Source of the DNA: Bacteroidales bacterium | Lineage (GTDB): Bacteria > Bacteroidota > Bacteroidia > Bacteroidales > UBA1556 | NCBI GenBank assembly: GCA_015493685.1 | Contig: WGCS01000192.1 | Coordinates: 1 to 50,485, forward strand | Length of the DNA: 50,485 nt | Direction of reading: 5' to 3' | In this document: one piece after another, positions 32,629 to 43,271 of the stretch | Layout: each line of letters starts with the position of its first letter | Numbering within the stretch: position 1 is the first letter of the stretch | Translations under genes and position numbers: made by a program | The notes under the pieces: generated by a model | The model's database searches: none | Seen by the model: only the letters and a program-made list of their open reading frames with translations | Told to the model about the DNA's origin: nothing

Positions 32629-33360
32629 ATTACTAATTTATACCACCTTGCTTTTTTCTTTTATTAAGAAAAAAATGGGAATTAATTCCTATCGTAATAA
32701 TGAATATATCACTGATAATTAGTAACTTAAATAATATGCTGATGGCGTTACTTTAACGTATTCAATATTCATTATTACCGATGAACATAAACTATAGACA
32801 CCATAAGTATAAAAAAGGTTGGAATAAATTAATATTAAAAAGTAATATTGTGCTCAAAATAGGATGATAAATTATCGAAATAAAGCAGTTAAACGAGAGA
32901 AAATAAAAAAATTGACTTGCTCGTTGTTTACATCTAGTATGCCTTTGGTTCTTAGTACTAATTCCAAAAAGTATCAAAAGTTTATTCTAATTCGTGCTTG
33001 TCAGATAAATATATGGAGTAATTTTAGTTTACTATTTTTTTCAATAGGAAGCTTAATTCCTTTTTTCGCAAAAAGGAGGTAGGGGGATTGGGTAAGAAAA
33101 ACTATCTTCAGATTCTTTACTTTAAAAAAAGGAAGATAACGTTATTCTTTAGGTACAATAAGTGTGTTTGAAGAGATTTAATATATTTCCTTGGCGATAA
33201 CGAAAATAGTATAAAAATACAGATGTATTGCCTATTAATAGCTAACTTGTTAATGATATTATGCTATTAGAGCGCAGCCTAAATAGGTGGATTTTTGTCA
33301 AAAATTTCTGACAACGCAGAGTTTGGCAACAAAAACCCTTTTTAGACTAGACTCATATTA
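32629..33360. other. Gap between the sigma operon and asd
   Basis: No credible gene in 730 bases; short frames here lack codon structure. It holds a small hairpin CCTTTTT/AAAAAGG near 33059-33076 followed by a solo piece (GGGGGATTGGGTAAG) like the third hairpin of the 27.5-28.1 kb repeats. A weak inverted repeat TTGTCA/TGACAA at about 33296-33316 could end the asd transcript. The sigma promoter was not recognised. Confidence 0.5.
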
Positions 33361-34353
33361 TTATGCCAATTTATTATGGATAAGATATTGTGCAATTTGC
33401 ACCGCATTAGTGGCTGCTCCTTTGCGTAAGTTGTCGGCTACAATCCACATATTAAGGCCGTTATCGATACTCTCATCCCTTCGAATTCGCCCTACAAAAA
33501 CTTGATCTTTCCCCTTTGAAATAATGGGCATAGGATAAATATTAGCTTGTGGAAAATCCAATACTACCACGCCGGGCATCATTCCAATAAGTTTTTTGGC
33601 CTCATCAATATCAAAACTTCTTTCAAACTCAATATTTACAGCTTCTGAATGTCCTCCTGTAACAGGCACTCTGGCCACTGTAGTTGTTATTGCCATTTCT
33701 GGTGCCGATAATATTTTTCGTGTTTCATATACCAGTTTCATTTCTTCGCTGGTATAATCGTTTTCAATAAAATCTCCTCCATGAGGAATTATATTTTTAT
33801 CAATGGCATAAGGATAGGCCATTTCCTCGGGCTTCTCTCCTTTGCGTTCGCTCTCCAACTGATGAATTCCCTTAATACCGGAACCTGTTACCGATTGATA
33901 GGTGGAAATTACCAATCGCTTTATTCCATAAATATGTTGTAATGGTTTTATGGCTATAACTAACTGTATGGTTGAGCAATTTGGATTAGCAATAATTTTG
34001 GTTTCTTTATTGATGTGGTCGGTATTAATTTCAGGAACTACCAAAGGAACATTTTTATCCATTCGCCATGCCGAAGAATTATCAATAACGTAAATACCCA
34101 ATGCAGCATATTTTGGTGCCCATTCTTTGGAAACACTGCTGCCGGCACTAAATAAAGCGATATCAACCTGCGACTGTAGCGCTTCCTCCATGCTAATGAC
34201 AGTATGTTCTTTACCGTTGTAAATTAATTTTTTTCCTTCAGACTTGGATGATGCTGTAAGAACTAGTTTGTCAATGGGTATCGACATTTCTTCCAATACT
34301 TTAATCATCATTCGTCCCACCAATCCGGTGGCTCCTACGATAGCTATTTTCAT
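33361..34353 (-). CDS. asd: Aspartate-semialdehyde dehydrogenase
   Basis: NADPH-dependent enzyme that reduces aspartyl phosphate to aspartate semialdehyde, the branch point for lysine/diaminopimelate, threonine and methionine. The 330 residues show the NAD-binding VGATGLVGRMM (6-16), SAGSSVSKEW (69-78), catalytic Cys126 in NPNCSTIQL and His235 in GGHSEAVN. A Shine-Dalgarno-like GGAGGAAAG precedes the start, which is rare in this window. The promoter box TATTTTTG (34451-34458) lies about 100 bases upstream and is divergent from the next gene. Confidence 0.97.
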   Translation of the reverse strand: MKIAIVGATGLVGRMMIKVLEEMSIPIDKLVLTASSKSEGKKLIYNGKEHTVISMEEALQSQVDIALFSAGSSVSKEWAPKYAALGIYVIDNSSAWRMDKNVPLVVPEINTDHINKETKIIANPNCSTIQLVIAIKPLQHIYGIKRLVISTYQSVTGSGIKGIHQLESERKGEKPEEMAYPYAIDKNIIPHGGDFIENDYTSEEMKLVYETRKILSAPEMAITTTVARVPVTGGHSEAVNIEFERSFDIDEAKKLIGMMPGVVVLDFPQANIYPMPIISKGKDQVFVGRIRRDESIDNGLNMWIVADNLRKGAATNAVQIAQYLIHNKLA

Positions 34354-34450
34354 TTGGCTTTCCTCCTCTGTTATAAATTTAATTATTCGTTCTTATCGGC
34401 TTGCTACTGTTGCGTGCAAATCTTCTTATTAAAAAGATAATTTACGAGCA

Positions 34451-34467
34451 CAAAAATATTACTTTTA
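34451..34467. promoter_or_regulatory. Back-to-back promoter boxes for asd and the lamin-tail gene
   Basis: The minus strand has TATTTTTG (34451-34458) for asd. The plus strand has TACTTTTA (34460-34467), one mismatch from TAnnTTTG, for the gene starting at 34506. The two boxes are adjacent, so polymerase binding could be mutually exclusive. Confidence 0.45.
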
Positions 34468-34505
34468 TGTTCTATTTTATAAATACATCTTTTTATTTCG
34501 TTATT

Positions 34506-37115
34506 ATGATTCGATTTTTATTAATATCCTGTGTATTATTTATTTATAGCTACTCTAATGCTCAACTTCAGGATGATTTCTCCGATGGAAACTTTACACA
34601 AAACCCGATATGGGTTGGAAATACTTCTGATTTTGATATTAATTCTCAATTTCAACTTCATTTGAATGCCTCCGGTTCCGATACTTCCTATTTGGCTACT
34701 GCCAATCATCTAGTGAAAAATACAGAATGGCAATTTTATGTAAAACAATCATTTAATTCTTCTTCAAATAATTATTCCAGAGTATATTTAGTGGCCAACC
34801 AAAGCAACTTAAAGGCTAATTTAAATGGATATTATGTTCAAATAGGCAGTACTCAGGATAATATTAGTTTATGGCGTCAAGATGGGGCCACATTAAGTAA
34901 GATTATTGATGGGACACAAGCCACGACAGCTAATTCGGTAAATAAATTTAATATAAAAGTACTCTGTGATACTGCCGGTCATTGGTCGTTGTTCTCTAAT
35001 GATGCCAATGGTAGTAGTTATGTGTTGGAAGGAACGGCAACAGATAATACGTATTCCTCTTCTTCCTACTTCGGTGTATTTTGTAAATATACTTCAAGTA
35101 ATTCTACTAAGTTTTATTTCGATAATTTTTATGTAAGAACAATTCAGAGGGATACTATTGCTCCCAGAATACTTAATGTAAAGATTAAATCAGCTAATTC
35201 TTTGGAATTGCAATTTGATGAAACAGTGGAGAAACCTTCTGCGGAAAATTATCAAAATTATCAAATTAATGAAAATATTGGACATCCTATTTCTGCCTTC
35301 CGTCAGGCCAATGATTCTTCAATAGTGATTTTAACTTTCAATCAAAATTTCACCTATGCTCAACATTACCTATTGAGTGTGGAAAACGTTAAAGATCTGA
35401 ATAATAATTCAATGCAATTAACATCCTATCCCTTTATTTTATATTATCTTAAAACAGGTGATGTCGTTATTAATGAAATTATGGCTGATCCTTCTCCTGT
35501 GGTTGCCTTGCCTGATGCAGAATATATTGAGTTGTACAATCGCTCTCCATTGAAAGTGAATCTTCACAACTGGACATTGAAAATAGGAAGTGTAACACGA
35601 GTACTTCCTGAGGCTACTATTCTCCCTGATTCATTTATTATTGTTGCTAAGCAAAGTAATGAAAACGTATTGGCTCCTTATGGAAATTTTGTTGGTTTAT
35701 CCTCATTTTCCATTACCAATTCAGGAGCTGATATTCTCCTTAGGACAGATAGCAATAGGCTGATGCATTATATTAGTTTTAAGGATTCGTGGTATCATAA
35801 TGATGCTAAAAAAAGTGGTGGTTGGGCATTGGAACAAATAGATCCTGCCAACTATTGTGGAGGAATTAGTAACTGGACAGCCTCGGTTTCTGTCCTTGGT
35901 GGTACTCCCGGATATACCAATTCCGTGAAAAGAATTAATCCTGACACCCAGCCTCCAAGTCTTCAGGGAGTTGTAGTATTAGATACAGTACATATTAAAC
36001 TGTTGTGGAGCGAAACCATTGATTCGACAACGGCTTTGAATTTGGCTCAATATACAATTTCCAATGGTCTGGGGTCACCCTTGGAAGTAAACTCTTCCTT
36101 TCCCGATTACAAATCGTTTACGCTAAAACTTGCCGCTCCGTTGCAAAAGGGGAAATTATATAAAATAACAATACATAGAGGTATCACCGATTGTGCTGGC
36201 AATAATATCAGTAGTGAGATAAGTAAAGAATTTGGACTATCACAATTGGCTGATTCTAATGATGTTTTGGTTAATGAGGTTCTTTTTAATCCCCGATTCA
36301 ATGGGGTAGATTATGTGGAATTATATAATCAATCCAATAAAATTATTGATTTGAAAACCCTTAGATTAGCCAATTATAATCCTGAAACAGGCTTCTATGA
36401 AAATAGTAAGATAATTACTACAGAAGGCTTTCAGCTGTTTCCTAAAACTTATTGTGTGTTAAGTAGTTCTACAGCAAAGGTTGAGCAACAGTATTATGTT
36501 CCTAATCCTTCTCAAATGGTACAATTAGTTTCGATGCCGAGCCTAAACAATACTTCGGGTAATCTGTTTTTACTCACCTATGCTTTGCAGTTTATCGACG
36601 GAATGAATTATGATGAGTCAATGCAGTATGCGCTCCTAAATAATCCGGAAGGTGTTAGTTTGGAAAGGATAAGTCATAAAATATCAGGTTTTGTAAAAGA
36701 TAATTGGCGGTCAGCGGCTACTCCGGGTAAAAATGCGGAGGGCTTCGGAGGTACGCCAACTTATAAAAATAGTCAGGCAGAAATTGGAGGCATCTCTTCC
36801 GCTAAATGGAGTGTTGATCCTGAAATATTCTCTCCCAATAATGATGGTATAGATGACTATTTGCAAATAAAATACAAGCTTAAACAGGAGGATTATACCG
36901 CTAGAATAATGATTTATAACTCAAGAGGACAGCTTGTTAAAACGCTTGCTAATAATGAACTTCTTGGAACGCAAGGACAAATTATTTGGGATGGTTTGGA
37001 TGATAATAATCAAAAAGCAGCCATTGGTATCTATGTTATTTATATCGAAATGTTTAATGTAAAAGGGAATACAGAGCATTTTAAACTAACCGCAGTGCTG
37101 GGCGAAAAGTTTTAA
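34506..37115 (+). CDS. Secreted protein with two lamin-tail domains and FlgD/CHU_C-like tail
   Basis: From ATG 34506 the protein has 869 residues with a clean signal peptide (MIRFLLISCVLFIYSYSNAQ); the frame extends 35 codons further upstream but ATG 34506 fits the export signal. It has a jelly-roll-like N-terminus (about 22-215), a Big-like module, lamin-tail domain 1 (from DVVINEIMADP, about 318-430), another Big-like module, and lamin-tail domain 2 (from VLVNEVLFNP). The C-terminal module FSPNNDGIDDYLQI...IWDGLDDNN resembles FlgD/gliding-associated (T9SS type B) tails. Probably a surface or extracellular protein; a nuclease or phosphatase partner domain is not visible. Confidence 0.9.
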   Translation: MIRFLLISCVLFIYSYSNAQLQDDFSDGNFTQNPIWVGNTSDFDINSQFQLHLNASGSDTSYLATANHLVKNTEWQFYVKQSFNSSSNNYSRVYLVANQSNLKANLNGYYVQIGSTQDNISLWRQDGATLSKIIDGTQATTANSVNKFNIKVLCDTAGHWSLFSNDANGSSYVLEGTATDNTYSSSSYFGVFCKYTSSNSTKFYFDNFYVRTIQRDTIAPRILNVKIKSANSLELQFDETVEKPSAENYQNYQINENIGHPISAFRQANDSSIVILTFNQNFTYAQHYLLSVENVKDLNNNSMQLTSYPFILYYLKTGDVVINEIMADPSPVVALPDAEYIELYNRSPLKVNLHNWTLKIGSVTRVLPEATILPDSFIIVAKQSNENVLAPYGNFVGLSSFSITNSGADILLRTDSNRLMHYISFKDSWYHNDAKKSGGWALEQIDPANYCGGISNWTASVSVLGGTPGYTNSVKRINPDTQPPSLQGVVVLDTVHIKLLWSETIDSTTALNLAQYTISNGLGSPLEVNSSFPDYKSFTLKLAAPLQKGKLYKITIHRGITDCAGNNISSEISKEFGLSQLADSNDVLVNEVLFNPRFNGVDYVELYNQSNKIIDLKTLRLANYNPETGFYENSKIITTEGFQLFPKTYCVLSSSTAKVEQQYYVPNPSQMVQLVSMPSLNNTSGNLFLLTYALQFIDGMNYDESMQYALLNNPEGVSLERISHKISGFVKDNWRSAATPGKNAEGFGGTPTYKNSQAEIGGISSAKWSVDPEIFSPNNDGIDDYLQIKYKLKQEDYTARIMIYNSRGQLVKTLANNELLGTQGQIIWDGLDDNNQKAAIGIYVIYIEMFNVKGNTEHFKLTAVLGEKF

Positions 37116-37175
37116 AAATTTTGCGTTGTTGAGTAAGTTGAGATATAAAAATTACTACTAGGGTTTGATGTCCTT

Positions 37176-38477
37176 TTATTTATAGTTGATAAAGGTTCTA
37201 TGTTTAATTTTTCGGTATAAATATTCCACTAATAAAGCAACAGCAAAAATTATAATACTGGCATAAAAGGCATTTTTTTGTGTATTCCATTGATAGCGCA
37301 TTAGGGCTAAAAACACGAGGAATAATACAATTATATTAAAGCCTAGAATGATTCTATTGCCACCATATTCTTTCGAAATTTTAAAATGCGATAATAAAAC
37401 AAAAATATAAATAACTGTAAATACAGTGCTGGTAATAATAGCAATAGCACTAAGGTCGAAGAGTAAGGCCATTAATAAACCAATACCGGCAGTAATATAC
37501 AATCCCTCAGTGGAATTAAACCATATTTTTCGTTCAAATTTTTCGGGTAGCTCACCATCTTTTGCAAGTGAATAGGCGATATTAGCTCCTCCAAAAATAG
37601 TTGCATTTAAGGCTGATGAAATGGAGAATAATGCCCCTATGGAAATAAGAATAAAACCAAAGTTGCCTAGAAATGGTTTGGCGGCTATTGCTAAAGCATT
37701 TTCTTGTGCTTTAACAATTTCAGCTAAGGGTAAATTCCCTAAGGTAACGACTGAAATTCCAACATAAAATAGCATCACAAGAAAAATACTTATAAATATG
37801 GCGCGAGATATATTTTTTTTGGGATTTTTAATGTTTTCGGAAGCATTGGTTATCAGTCCAAAACCCATATATGATAAGAAAAAGATAATGGAACCATTGA
37901 GTAAACCATTGGAGTGAGTTTTGTCGAATATTGGTTGAACATTGGTCCAATTAATAGATAAAAAACCAGCGAGAATAAAGGTTAAGAGTATGGATAATTT
38001 AATGAGAACAATATAAAATTCAGCCTTTCCGACAGCCTTACTACCAAAGAAATTTAATGCAGTAAAAAAAGATATTACTCCTACTTCAACTATGCCTATT
38101 GACAGTGCTGTAGTTTTTAGGTGTACTAAAGGTAGGAAATATCCGGCAAAACCTTTTACAAATAGAGAGATAGAAATAATGAAGGTAAACCAGAGTAAAA
38201 TACTTAATGCTCCGGTAATTACATTATCTCCAAATCCTTTTAGTATAAAAGCTACCGGGCCCGCGTTGGAAATAATTTTAGAACCTAATATGGAATACGA
38301 ATAAGCAACAATAAGTGCATAAAATCCTGATAGCAAGAATGCCAATGGTAAATCCTGACCGGCAATAGTGGCCCCTAATCCAAAAATGGAGAATATACTG
38401 GCTCCAATCATGGTTCCTACAGCCATAGAAACAACCTCTACTAAACTTAATTTCTTTTGTTGTGAATTGTTTTTCAT
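37176..38477 (-). CDS. APC-family amino acid permease
   Basis: A 433-residue inner-membrane transporter with about 12 hydrophobic segments. The first segment holds the family signature VVSMAVGTMIGASIFSIFG (14-32), and ENIKNPKKNISRAIFIS is the usual basic loop after segment 6. The C-terminal tail is short and basic. APC transporters exchange or import amino acids or polyamines, and the substrate cannot be read from sequence. It has its own promoter (38498-38505) and converges on the lamin-tail gene. Confidence 0.93.
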   Translation of the reverse strand: MKNNSQQKKLSLVEVVSMAVGTMIGASIFSIFGLGATIAGQDLPLAFLLSGFYALIVAYSYSILGSKIISNAGPVAFILKGFGDNVITGALSILLWFTFIISISLFVKGFAGYFLPLVHLKTTALSIGIVEVGVISFFTALNFFGSKAVGKAEFYIVLIKLSILLTFILAGFLSINWTNVQPIFDKTHSNGLLNGSIIFFLSYMGFGLITNASENIKNPKKNISRAIFISIFLVMLFYVGISVVTLGNLPLAEIVKAQENALAIAAKPFLGNFGFILISIGALFSISSALNATIFGGANIAYSLAKDGELPEKFERKIWFNSTEGLYITAGIGLLMALLFDLSAIAIITSTVFTVIYIFVLLSHFKISKEYGGNRIILGFNIIVLFLVFLALMRYQWNTQKNAFYASIIIFAVALLVEYLYRKIKHRTFINYK

Positions 38478-38497
38478 AAGTCATTTTTGGTGATGTG

Positions 38498-38505
38498 CAA
38501 AAGTA
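38498..38505 (-). promoter_or_regulatory. Promoter -7 box for the APC permease gene
   Basis: Minus strand TACTTTTG, perfect TAnnTTTG, 20 bases before the start at 38477. Confidence 0.55.
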
Positions 38506-38653
38506 CTTATTTATGTAAGCAAAATTAGTTGTTATCTTAATTCGCAAATAAATATTTTCTTTATAAATTAGCCAATATAATTTAGTTGGATGGACTGTCA
38601 GAACAACTAAGTTTTATTGATAGAGACTTACAACAAATTTTATCTAATTTATG

Positions 38654-38677
38654 GTCTGCTGAAAAGCTCAGAAGTGC
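38654..38677 (+). repeat. Copy of the GTCTGCTGAAAA dispersed repeat
   Basis: GTCTGCTGAAAAGCTCAGAA and the following GTGC match 14843-14866 with two changes. It abuts the 3' end of the giant beta-helix gene, about 9 bases from its stop codon. It may be an old insertion-element end. Confidence 0.5.
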
Positions 38678-38685
38678 ATGTATTT

Positions 38686-41600
38686 TTATAGCTTTATTAC
38701 CTTAACAGCAAGAGTTTGCCCAGACAAGTCAACTACTCTAAGGTAATAAACTCCTGGAGCACCTATTATTTTTGTGCTAATATAATCTGTAGAGCTAATC
38801 TTTTGTCGCAATACAAACTGCCCGATAGAGTTCATGATAATGATTTCTGCATCTCCAATTTCACGATTGAAAAACAGCTCTACTTTACCCTTTGTAGGGT
38901 TAGGAAATATGCGAAACCCTAATTCATATTCAATTGTTTCAATACCAATCCCTGTGATATTAAAACAGGCAGAAGTATCCGTACAATTATTCTCATTTAT
39001 TTCCACTGCATAAACTCCATTTGCTGTAGCAATAAACTGGCGATAGGATTCACCCGGAATAATAGCATACCCATTGTTACAGTTAAGCCATTGGTAAGTA
39101 GCATTTAGTGTATTGGCAAAAAGGGTATCTCCCGTTTGTGTTACACTACTGTTTACTGTATTAATTGTTAAATCAAGGTGCATTATAGAGTCACATCCTA
39201 CGCTATTGGTTAAAGTGTAAGTCGCGGAATTATTATTAGCGTAATAGGTAATGCCATCGACCCAAGTAAAGCTGTCACAAGCAGTATGAATATCAGTCCA
39301 ATTTGTACTATGATTAATTGTCAGGTCTAGGCTAATAACGCTGTCGCAACCAACGGCATTACTCTGAGTATAGAAAGCGGTATTGTTGTCTGAATAATAA
39401 GTATTTCCATCAATCCAAGTGAAGCTATCGCAGGCTATTTGCTGATCAGTACTGAAAGTGCTATAGTTTATAGTTAGGTCTAAAGTAACAACACTATCGC
39501 AACCCGCAGCATTGCTCAGAGTATGAGTAATATTATTGATACTTGAATAGTATGTAATTCCGTTAATCCAAGTCAGGCTATCGCAGGCCACTAGCACATC
39601 GGTTCCTGATGAATTGTTTATCGTTAAATCAAGTGTGATCACACTATCGCATCCAGCAGTATTTGAAATAGTATAAGTAGCGCTATTGTTATTTGTATAA
39701 TAAGTATTTCCATCAATCCAAACTAAACTATCACAAACGGTATGCACATCAGTATAATAGGTACTATTATTAATTGTTAAATCTAGGGTTATTACGCTAT
39801 CGCATCCTACAGCATTAGTCAATGTGAAGCTGGCTGAGTTGTTATTTGTGTAATAGGTGTTATTATCGATCCAGGTAAAACTATCACACGCAATTTGTAC
39901 ATCTATTGCATAGGTGCTATTTGTTATTGCTAAATCGAGTGTTACTACACTGTCGCATCCCAAATAATTTGTAATGGTATAAGTGGCAATGGTATCATTT
40001 GCATAATAAGTATTTCCATCGATCCACACAAAACTATCACAGGCAACCTGCTGATCAACTCCATAAGTGCTATGATTTAAGGTAAGGTCCAGAGTAACTA
40101 TACTATCTCCACCTGTTGAATTTGGGAGAATATAGATGGCTGAATTATTATTGCTTGTATATGTATTTCCATCAATCCATGTATATGAGTTGCAGGCTGT
40201 TTGATAATCTGTTCCAAGAGTACTTGTAGCAATTGGTCCAGAACCATACTCATAACATCCTATATCAATAGTTCCTGTAGCAATTCTATGATTGTAATCT
40301 AAATCGAAATCAGGAATAAACAAAGCTGTAGTATCTCCTGCGTTTATTGCTGGCGATATTGCTGATAAATGAATATTTAAGTTGACTGTATCAACGAAAG
40401 CAGGGAATGAGTCAATATTATTGCCGCCATCTGTACCAAATGCGGTTTTCCAGTTAGCACTACCGCTGCCTTGAATAAGGCAGTTTGCAAATGTAGGACT
40501 GCTCGTACTTGTATTCATAACCTGAGCAGAATCAAGTCCCCACAAAATACAGTTAGTTAGTATAGGGCTACTTTCATCATTAAATATGGAACCACTTTTT
40601 GAATGCCAAGAAGTATTATTGAAAAATGTACAATTGGTGATTATTGGACTACAAACGCCTGTACTGTAGATATCGTTTGCTATAGCCCCTCCATAGTTTC
40701 CTGAAGTGTTATTGATAAAACTACAGTTAATGATATTAGGTTTGCATTCTCCGTTGCTACCCGCATAGTTAAGTATTGCTCCTCCATTATAGGAGTTAGA
40801 ATTTCCTTGAAAAATACAATTCAATATCAACGGATTACATTCAGTGTAATAGAAAGAAGTATTCACCAAAATACCCGCATTATAGCTGGTATTATTTATA
40901 AATTTACAATCTATAATGGAAGGGTTTGTTTTGCCAAAATAATTAGCATAATTCTGTAAAACTCCATTCGAAGAGATCTGATTATTTTTAAAGGTACAGT
41001 TTCGAATAACTGGAGAAGATTCAACCCGTTTACCCTCAGCCACATTATAAAATCCACTTGAAACACCTCCTGTGATTACTAGCCCATTAATTTCAGTTTG
41101 ACTACTAACATCTTCAGTAACAATAATTTTATGGGAGTTGTTTGAATACAAGGTATCCTGTTGTATTTCACCAGAAAGAATTGTCAAAATTGAATCTGGA
41201 TTTCTCACTCCACCACCGGAAGGATATCCTCCCATTACTTTTACACTGTCGGGTATATTGAAACTTTCATATTGATTATTGTTGGTAACAGCAAAGCCTT
41301 GATCAGGAAAATAAGTGCCTTTTGCCATATGTATAGTATAGTCAGCTTTTGCGTGATATAAAGCATCTTGAAGGTTATTATAAGCATTGGCCCAATCACA
41401 GCCGGTATTATCACCTGTAGCAGCAGAGTCAACATAAATATGATCATTGAAATATTTGTTTATCGAAAATTCTAAAGAGTCGGTACAGCCACTCGTGTTT
41501 GATACAACTACCTTATTATGAATATTTTGCAAATAGATAGCTGGATTTACTGTCTCAGCATCATCCCAAAGTATACTGTAGGCACCACCCATGGAAGTTA

Positions 41601-43245
41601 GCGTGAGTCTTGCTGTAGCCGTGGTGTCCGAACAAGTATAATGTTCCATAATATCCAATGAATCAATTACTATATAAATTGGGTTTCCCGAATATTCAAT
41701 TGCGCCAATATCCACAGTTTGATTGTTGTAAATTCTTGGATTGCCGAGGAAATCATATTGAATCCCTATTGGCAAACTGTCATTTCTACCTGCATTAATA
41801 ACTGGTGAACACGCCAATACATTATAATCACCATTTGCAGGATCAGAAAACATAGGGTCTTTAAATTGGTTTCCACCTCCATCAAATCCCAGATTGTCAT
41901 CCCATAACAATCTATACTTATCACTTAAAATTAGGCTGTTTGAAATGTAAACAGTACTATTTGTATCCATTACTAATTCTTCAACTAAGTTATCCCACAA
42001 GATACAATTCGTTATATAAAGATTCGAATAGTTGGCATATAAAGCAGCATTACCATCATTACCTGAAAAAGTACAATTGACGTAAGAAACATCACAAACC
42101 GAATTAAAAACTGCACTACCTTGATAGGAAGAATAATTTTTATCAAAAACACAATTAATGATATCGGCGCCATAGTTTCCCTGATATCCGTTTAGTGCCA
42201 ATCCGCCACCATAAGTACTGGCAATATTACCAGTAAAGCGACAGTTTTTAATTGTAGCTCTACCCTGACCCAAATAGGTATTAAGCATAATAGCACCTCC
42301 ACGGTTCAGACTAGTTTCATTGTAGTTAAAAATACAGTTTTCAAATATTGGATTGCTTATGCCTGTAGTGGAATAAAAGTAAATAGCACCACCTTGATTG
42401 TAAGAGTAACAGCTGTCAAACACACAGGAATCGAAATATGGAGTAGCGGTAGAATAGCTTCCATTTCCAACATAAATAGAACCACCTGCTCCACCACTAT
42501 ATGAGTTTAAGAAAGAACAGTTTTTTATATCTGGGGAGCTAACACCATGATGATGAGCATTAAAATAGATATCACCACCCCAGCTGTTCGCTCTGTTATC
42601 AATAAATTTACAGTTCTCAATTTTCATGCTTGAAGCGCCGTAGCTGGTGGCATCATCATAAATCGCTCCACCGCCTTCTGCTTTATTACTTATGAAAGTA
42701 CAATTTCTCACTTGGGGTGAAGAAGCATTCCTATTCCCAGATCCTTTATTATACCATCCACCGCCTCTCTTATCAAAAGTAACAGAGCCGTAGCTCGCAT
42801 ACCCCATAGTAATTGTAAAACCATCAACAATCAGTTCTGATGACACATTTTCAGTAAAAATTACATGAGAAGCATTTCCACTAATGTAGCCGTTCTGATT
42901 TATATCTCCAGAAAGGATAGTGAGATTCTGAACCCAATCACGAGGGCCTCCTCCATTTGGATAACCGCCTAATACTACTACACTATCGGGGATTTCAAAA
43001 TGCTGTAGTCGGTTATTATTGGTAAAACCAACACCCTCATCAGGAAAGTACGTTCCTTTTGCCACAAAGATTGTATCATTTGCCTGCACTACCGTCAGAG
43101 CATCCTGCAGTTTAGTATACGCTGTATTCCATGTATTTCCATTGCATGTAACAGTACAGGTGCTGGCAGAATCAACATACAAACTCTGTGAGAAGACAAG
43201 TGTAGAGAAAATAAATGCGGACAAAGTAAATATCAATTGTTTCAT
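38686..43245 (-). CDS. Giant secreted beta-helix protein with seven tandem repeats and T9SS tail
   Basis: From ATG 43245 it has 1519 residues; the promoter box at 43264-43271 overlaps the longer start at 43266, so the shorter one is chosen. A signal peptide (1-20) precedes two homologous right-handed beta-helix regions, each opening with a YVDSA...LQDAL...AKGTYFPD block (about 20-560 and 600-1010). Seven tandem units of about 50 residues follow, of the form TxxxxACDSFTWIDGNTYY...GCDSVxTLDLTIN (about 1020-1370). Then comes a type A sorting domain (FRIFPNPTKGKVELFFN). Probably a large surface adhesin or polysaccharide-binding protein; enzymatic activity is not evident. Confidence 0.93.
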   Translation of the reverse strand: MKQLIFTLSAFIFSTLVFSQSLYVDSASTCTVTCNGNTWNTAYTKLQDALTVVQANDTIFVAKGTYFPDEGVGFTNNNRLQHFEIPDSVVVLGGYPNGGGPRDWVQNLTILSGDINQNGYISGNASHVIFTENVSSELIVDGFTITMGYASYGSVTFDKRGGGWYNKGSGNRNASSPQVRNCTFISNKAEGGGAIYDDATSYGASSMKIENCKFIDNRANSWGGDIYFNAHHHGVSSPDIKNCSFLNSYSGGAGGSIYVGNGSYSTATPYFDSCVFDSCYSYNQGGAIYFYSTTGISNPIFENCIFNYNETSLNRGGAIMLNTYLGQGRATIKNCRFTGNIASTYGGGLALNGYQGNYGADIINCVFDKNYSSYQGSAVFNSVCDVSYVNCTFSGNDGNAALYANYSNLYITNCILWDNLVEELVMDTNSTVYISNSLILSDKYRLLWDDNLGFDGGGNQFKDPMFSDPANGDYNVLACSPVINAGRNDSLPIGIQYDFLGNPRIYNNQTVDIGAIEYSGNPIYIVIDSLDIMEHYTCSDTTATARLTLTSMGGAYSILWDDAETVNPAIYLQNIHNKVVVSNTSGCTDSLEFSINKYFNDHIYVDSAATGDNTGCDWANAYNNLQDALYHAKADYTIHMAKGTYFPDQGFAVTNNNQYESFNIPDSVKVMGGYPSGGGVRNPDSILTILSGEIQQDTLYSNNSHKIIVTEDVSSQTEINGLVITGGVSSGFYNVAEGKRVESSPVIRNCTFKNNQISSNGVLQNYANYFGKTNPSIIDCKFINNTSYNAGILVNTSFYYTECNPLILNCIFQGNSNSYNGGAILNYAGSNGECKPNIINCSFINNTSGNYGGAIANDIYSTGVCSPIITNCTFFNNTSWHSKSGSIFNDESSPILTNCILWGLDSAQVMNTSTSSPTFANCLIQGSGSANWKTAFGTDGGNNIDSFPAFVDTVNLNIHLSAISPAINAGDTTALFIPDFDLDYNHRIATGTIDIGCYEYGSGPIATSTLGTDYQTACNSYTWIDGNTYTSNNNSAIYILPNSTGGDSIVTLDLTLNHSTYGVDQQVACDSFVWIDGNTYYANDTIATYTITNYLGCDSVVTLDLAITNSTYAIDVQIACDSFTWIDNNTYYTNNNSASFTLTNAVGCDSVITLDLTINNSTYYTDVHTVCDSLVWIDGNTYYTNNNSATYTISNTAGCDSVITLDLTINNSSGTDVLVACDSLTWINGITYYSSINNITHTLSNAAGCDSVVTLDLTINYSTFSTDQQIACDSFTWIDGNTYYSDNNTAFYTQSNAVGCDSVISLDLTINHSTNWTDIHTACDSFTWVDGITYYANNNSATYTLTNSVGCDSIMHLDLTINTVNSSVTQTGDTLFANTLNATYQWLNCNNGYAIIPGESYRQFIATANGVYAVEINENNCTDTSACFNITGIGIETIEYELGFRIFPNPTKGKVELFFNREIGDAEIIIMNSIGQFVLRQKISSTDYISTKIIGAPGVYYLRVVDLSGQTLAVKVIKL
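39150..40230 (-). repeat. Seven tandem ~150-base coding repeats
   Basis: In-frame units of about 50 codons, each encoding a Cys-Asp-Ser start, a W-[IV]-[DN]-G turn and a G-C-D-S-[VI] end. The first (N-terminal) unit is the most diverged (Cys to Asn-Ser and GGDS). The array could expand or contract by recombination. Confidence 0.8.
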
Positions 43246-43263
43246 ATATTCGCTAAATAGTGT

Positions 43264-43271
43264 CAAAGTTA
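43264..43271 (-). promoter_or_regulatory. Promoter -7 box for the giant beta-helix gene
   Basis: Minus strand TAACTTTG, perfect TAnnTTTG, 18 bases before ATG 43245. Confidence 0.5.
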
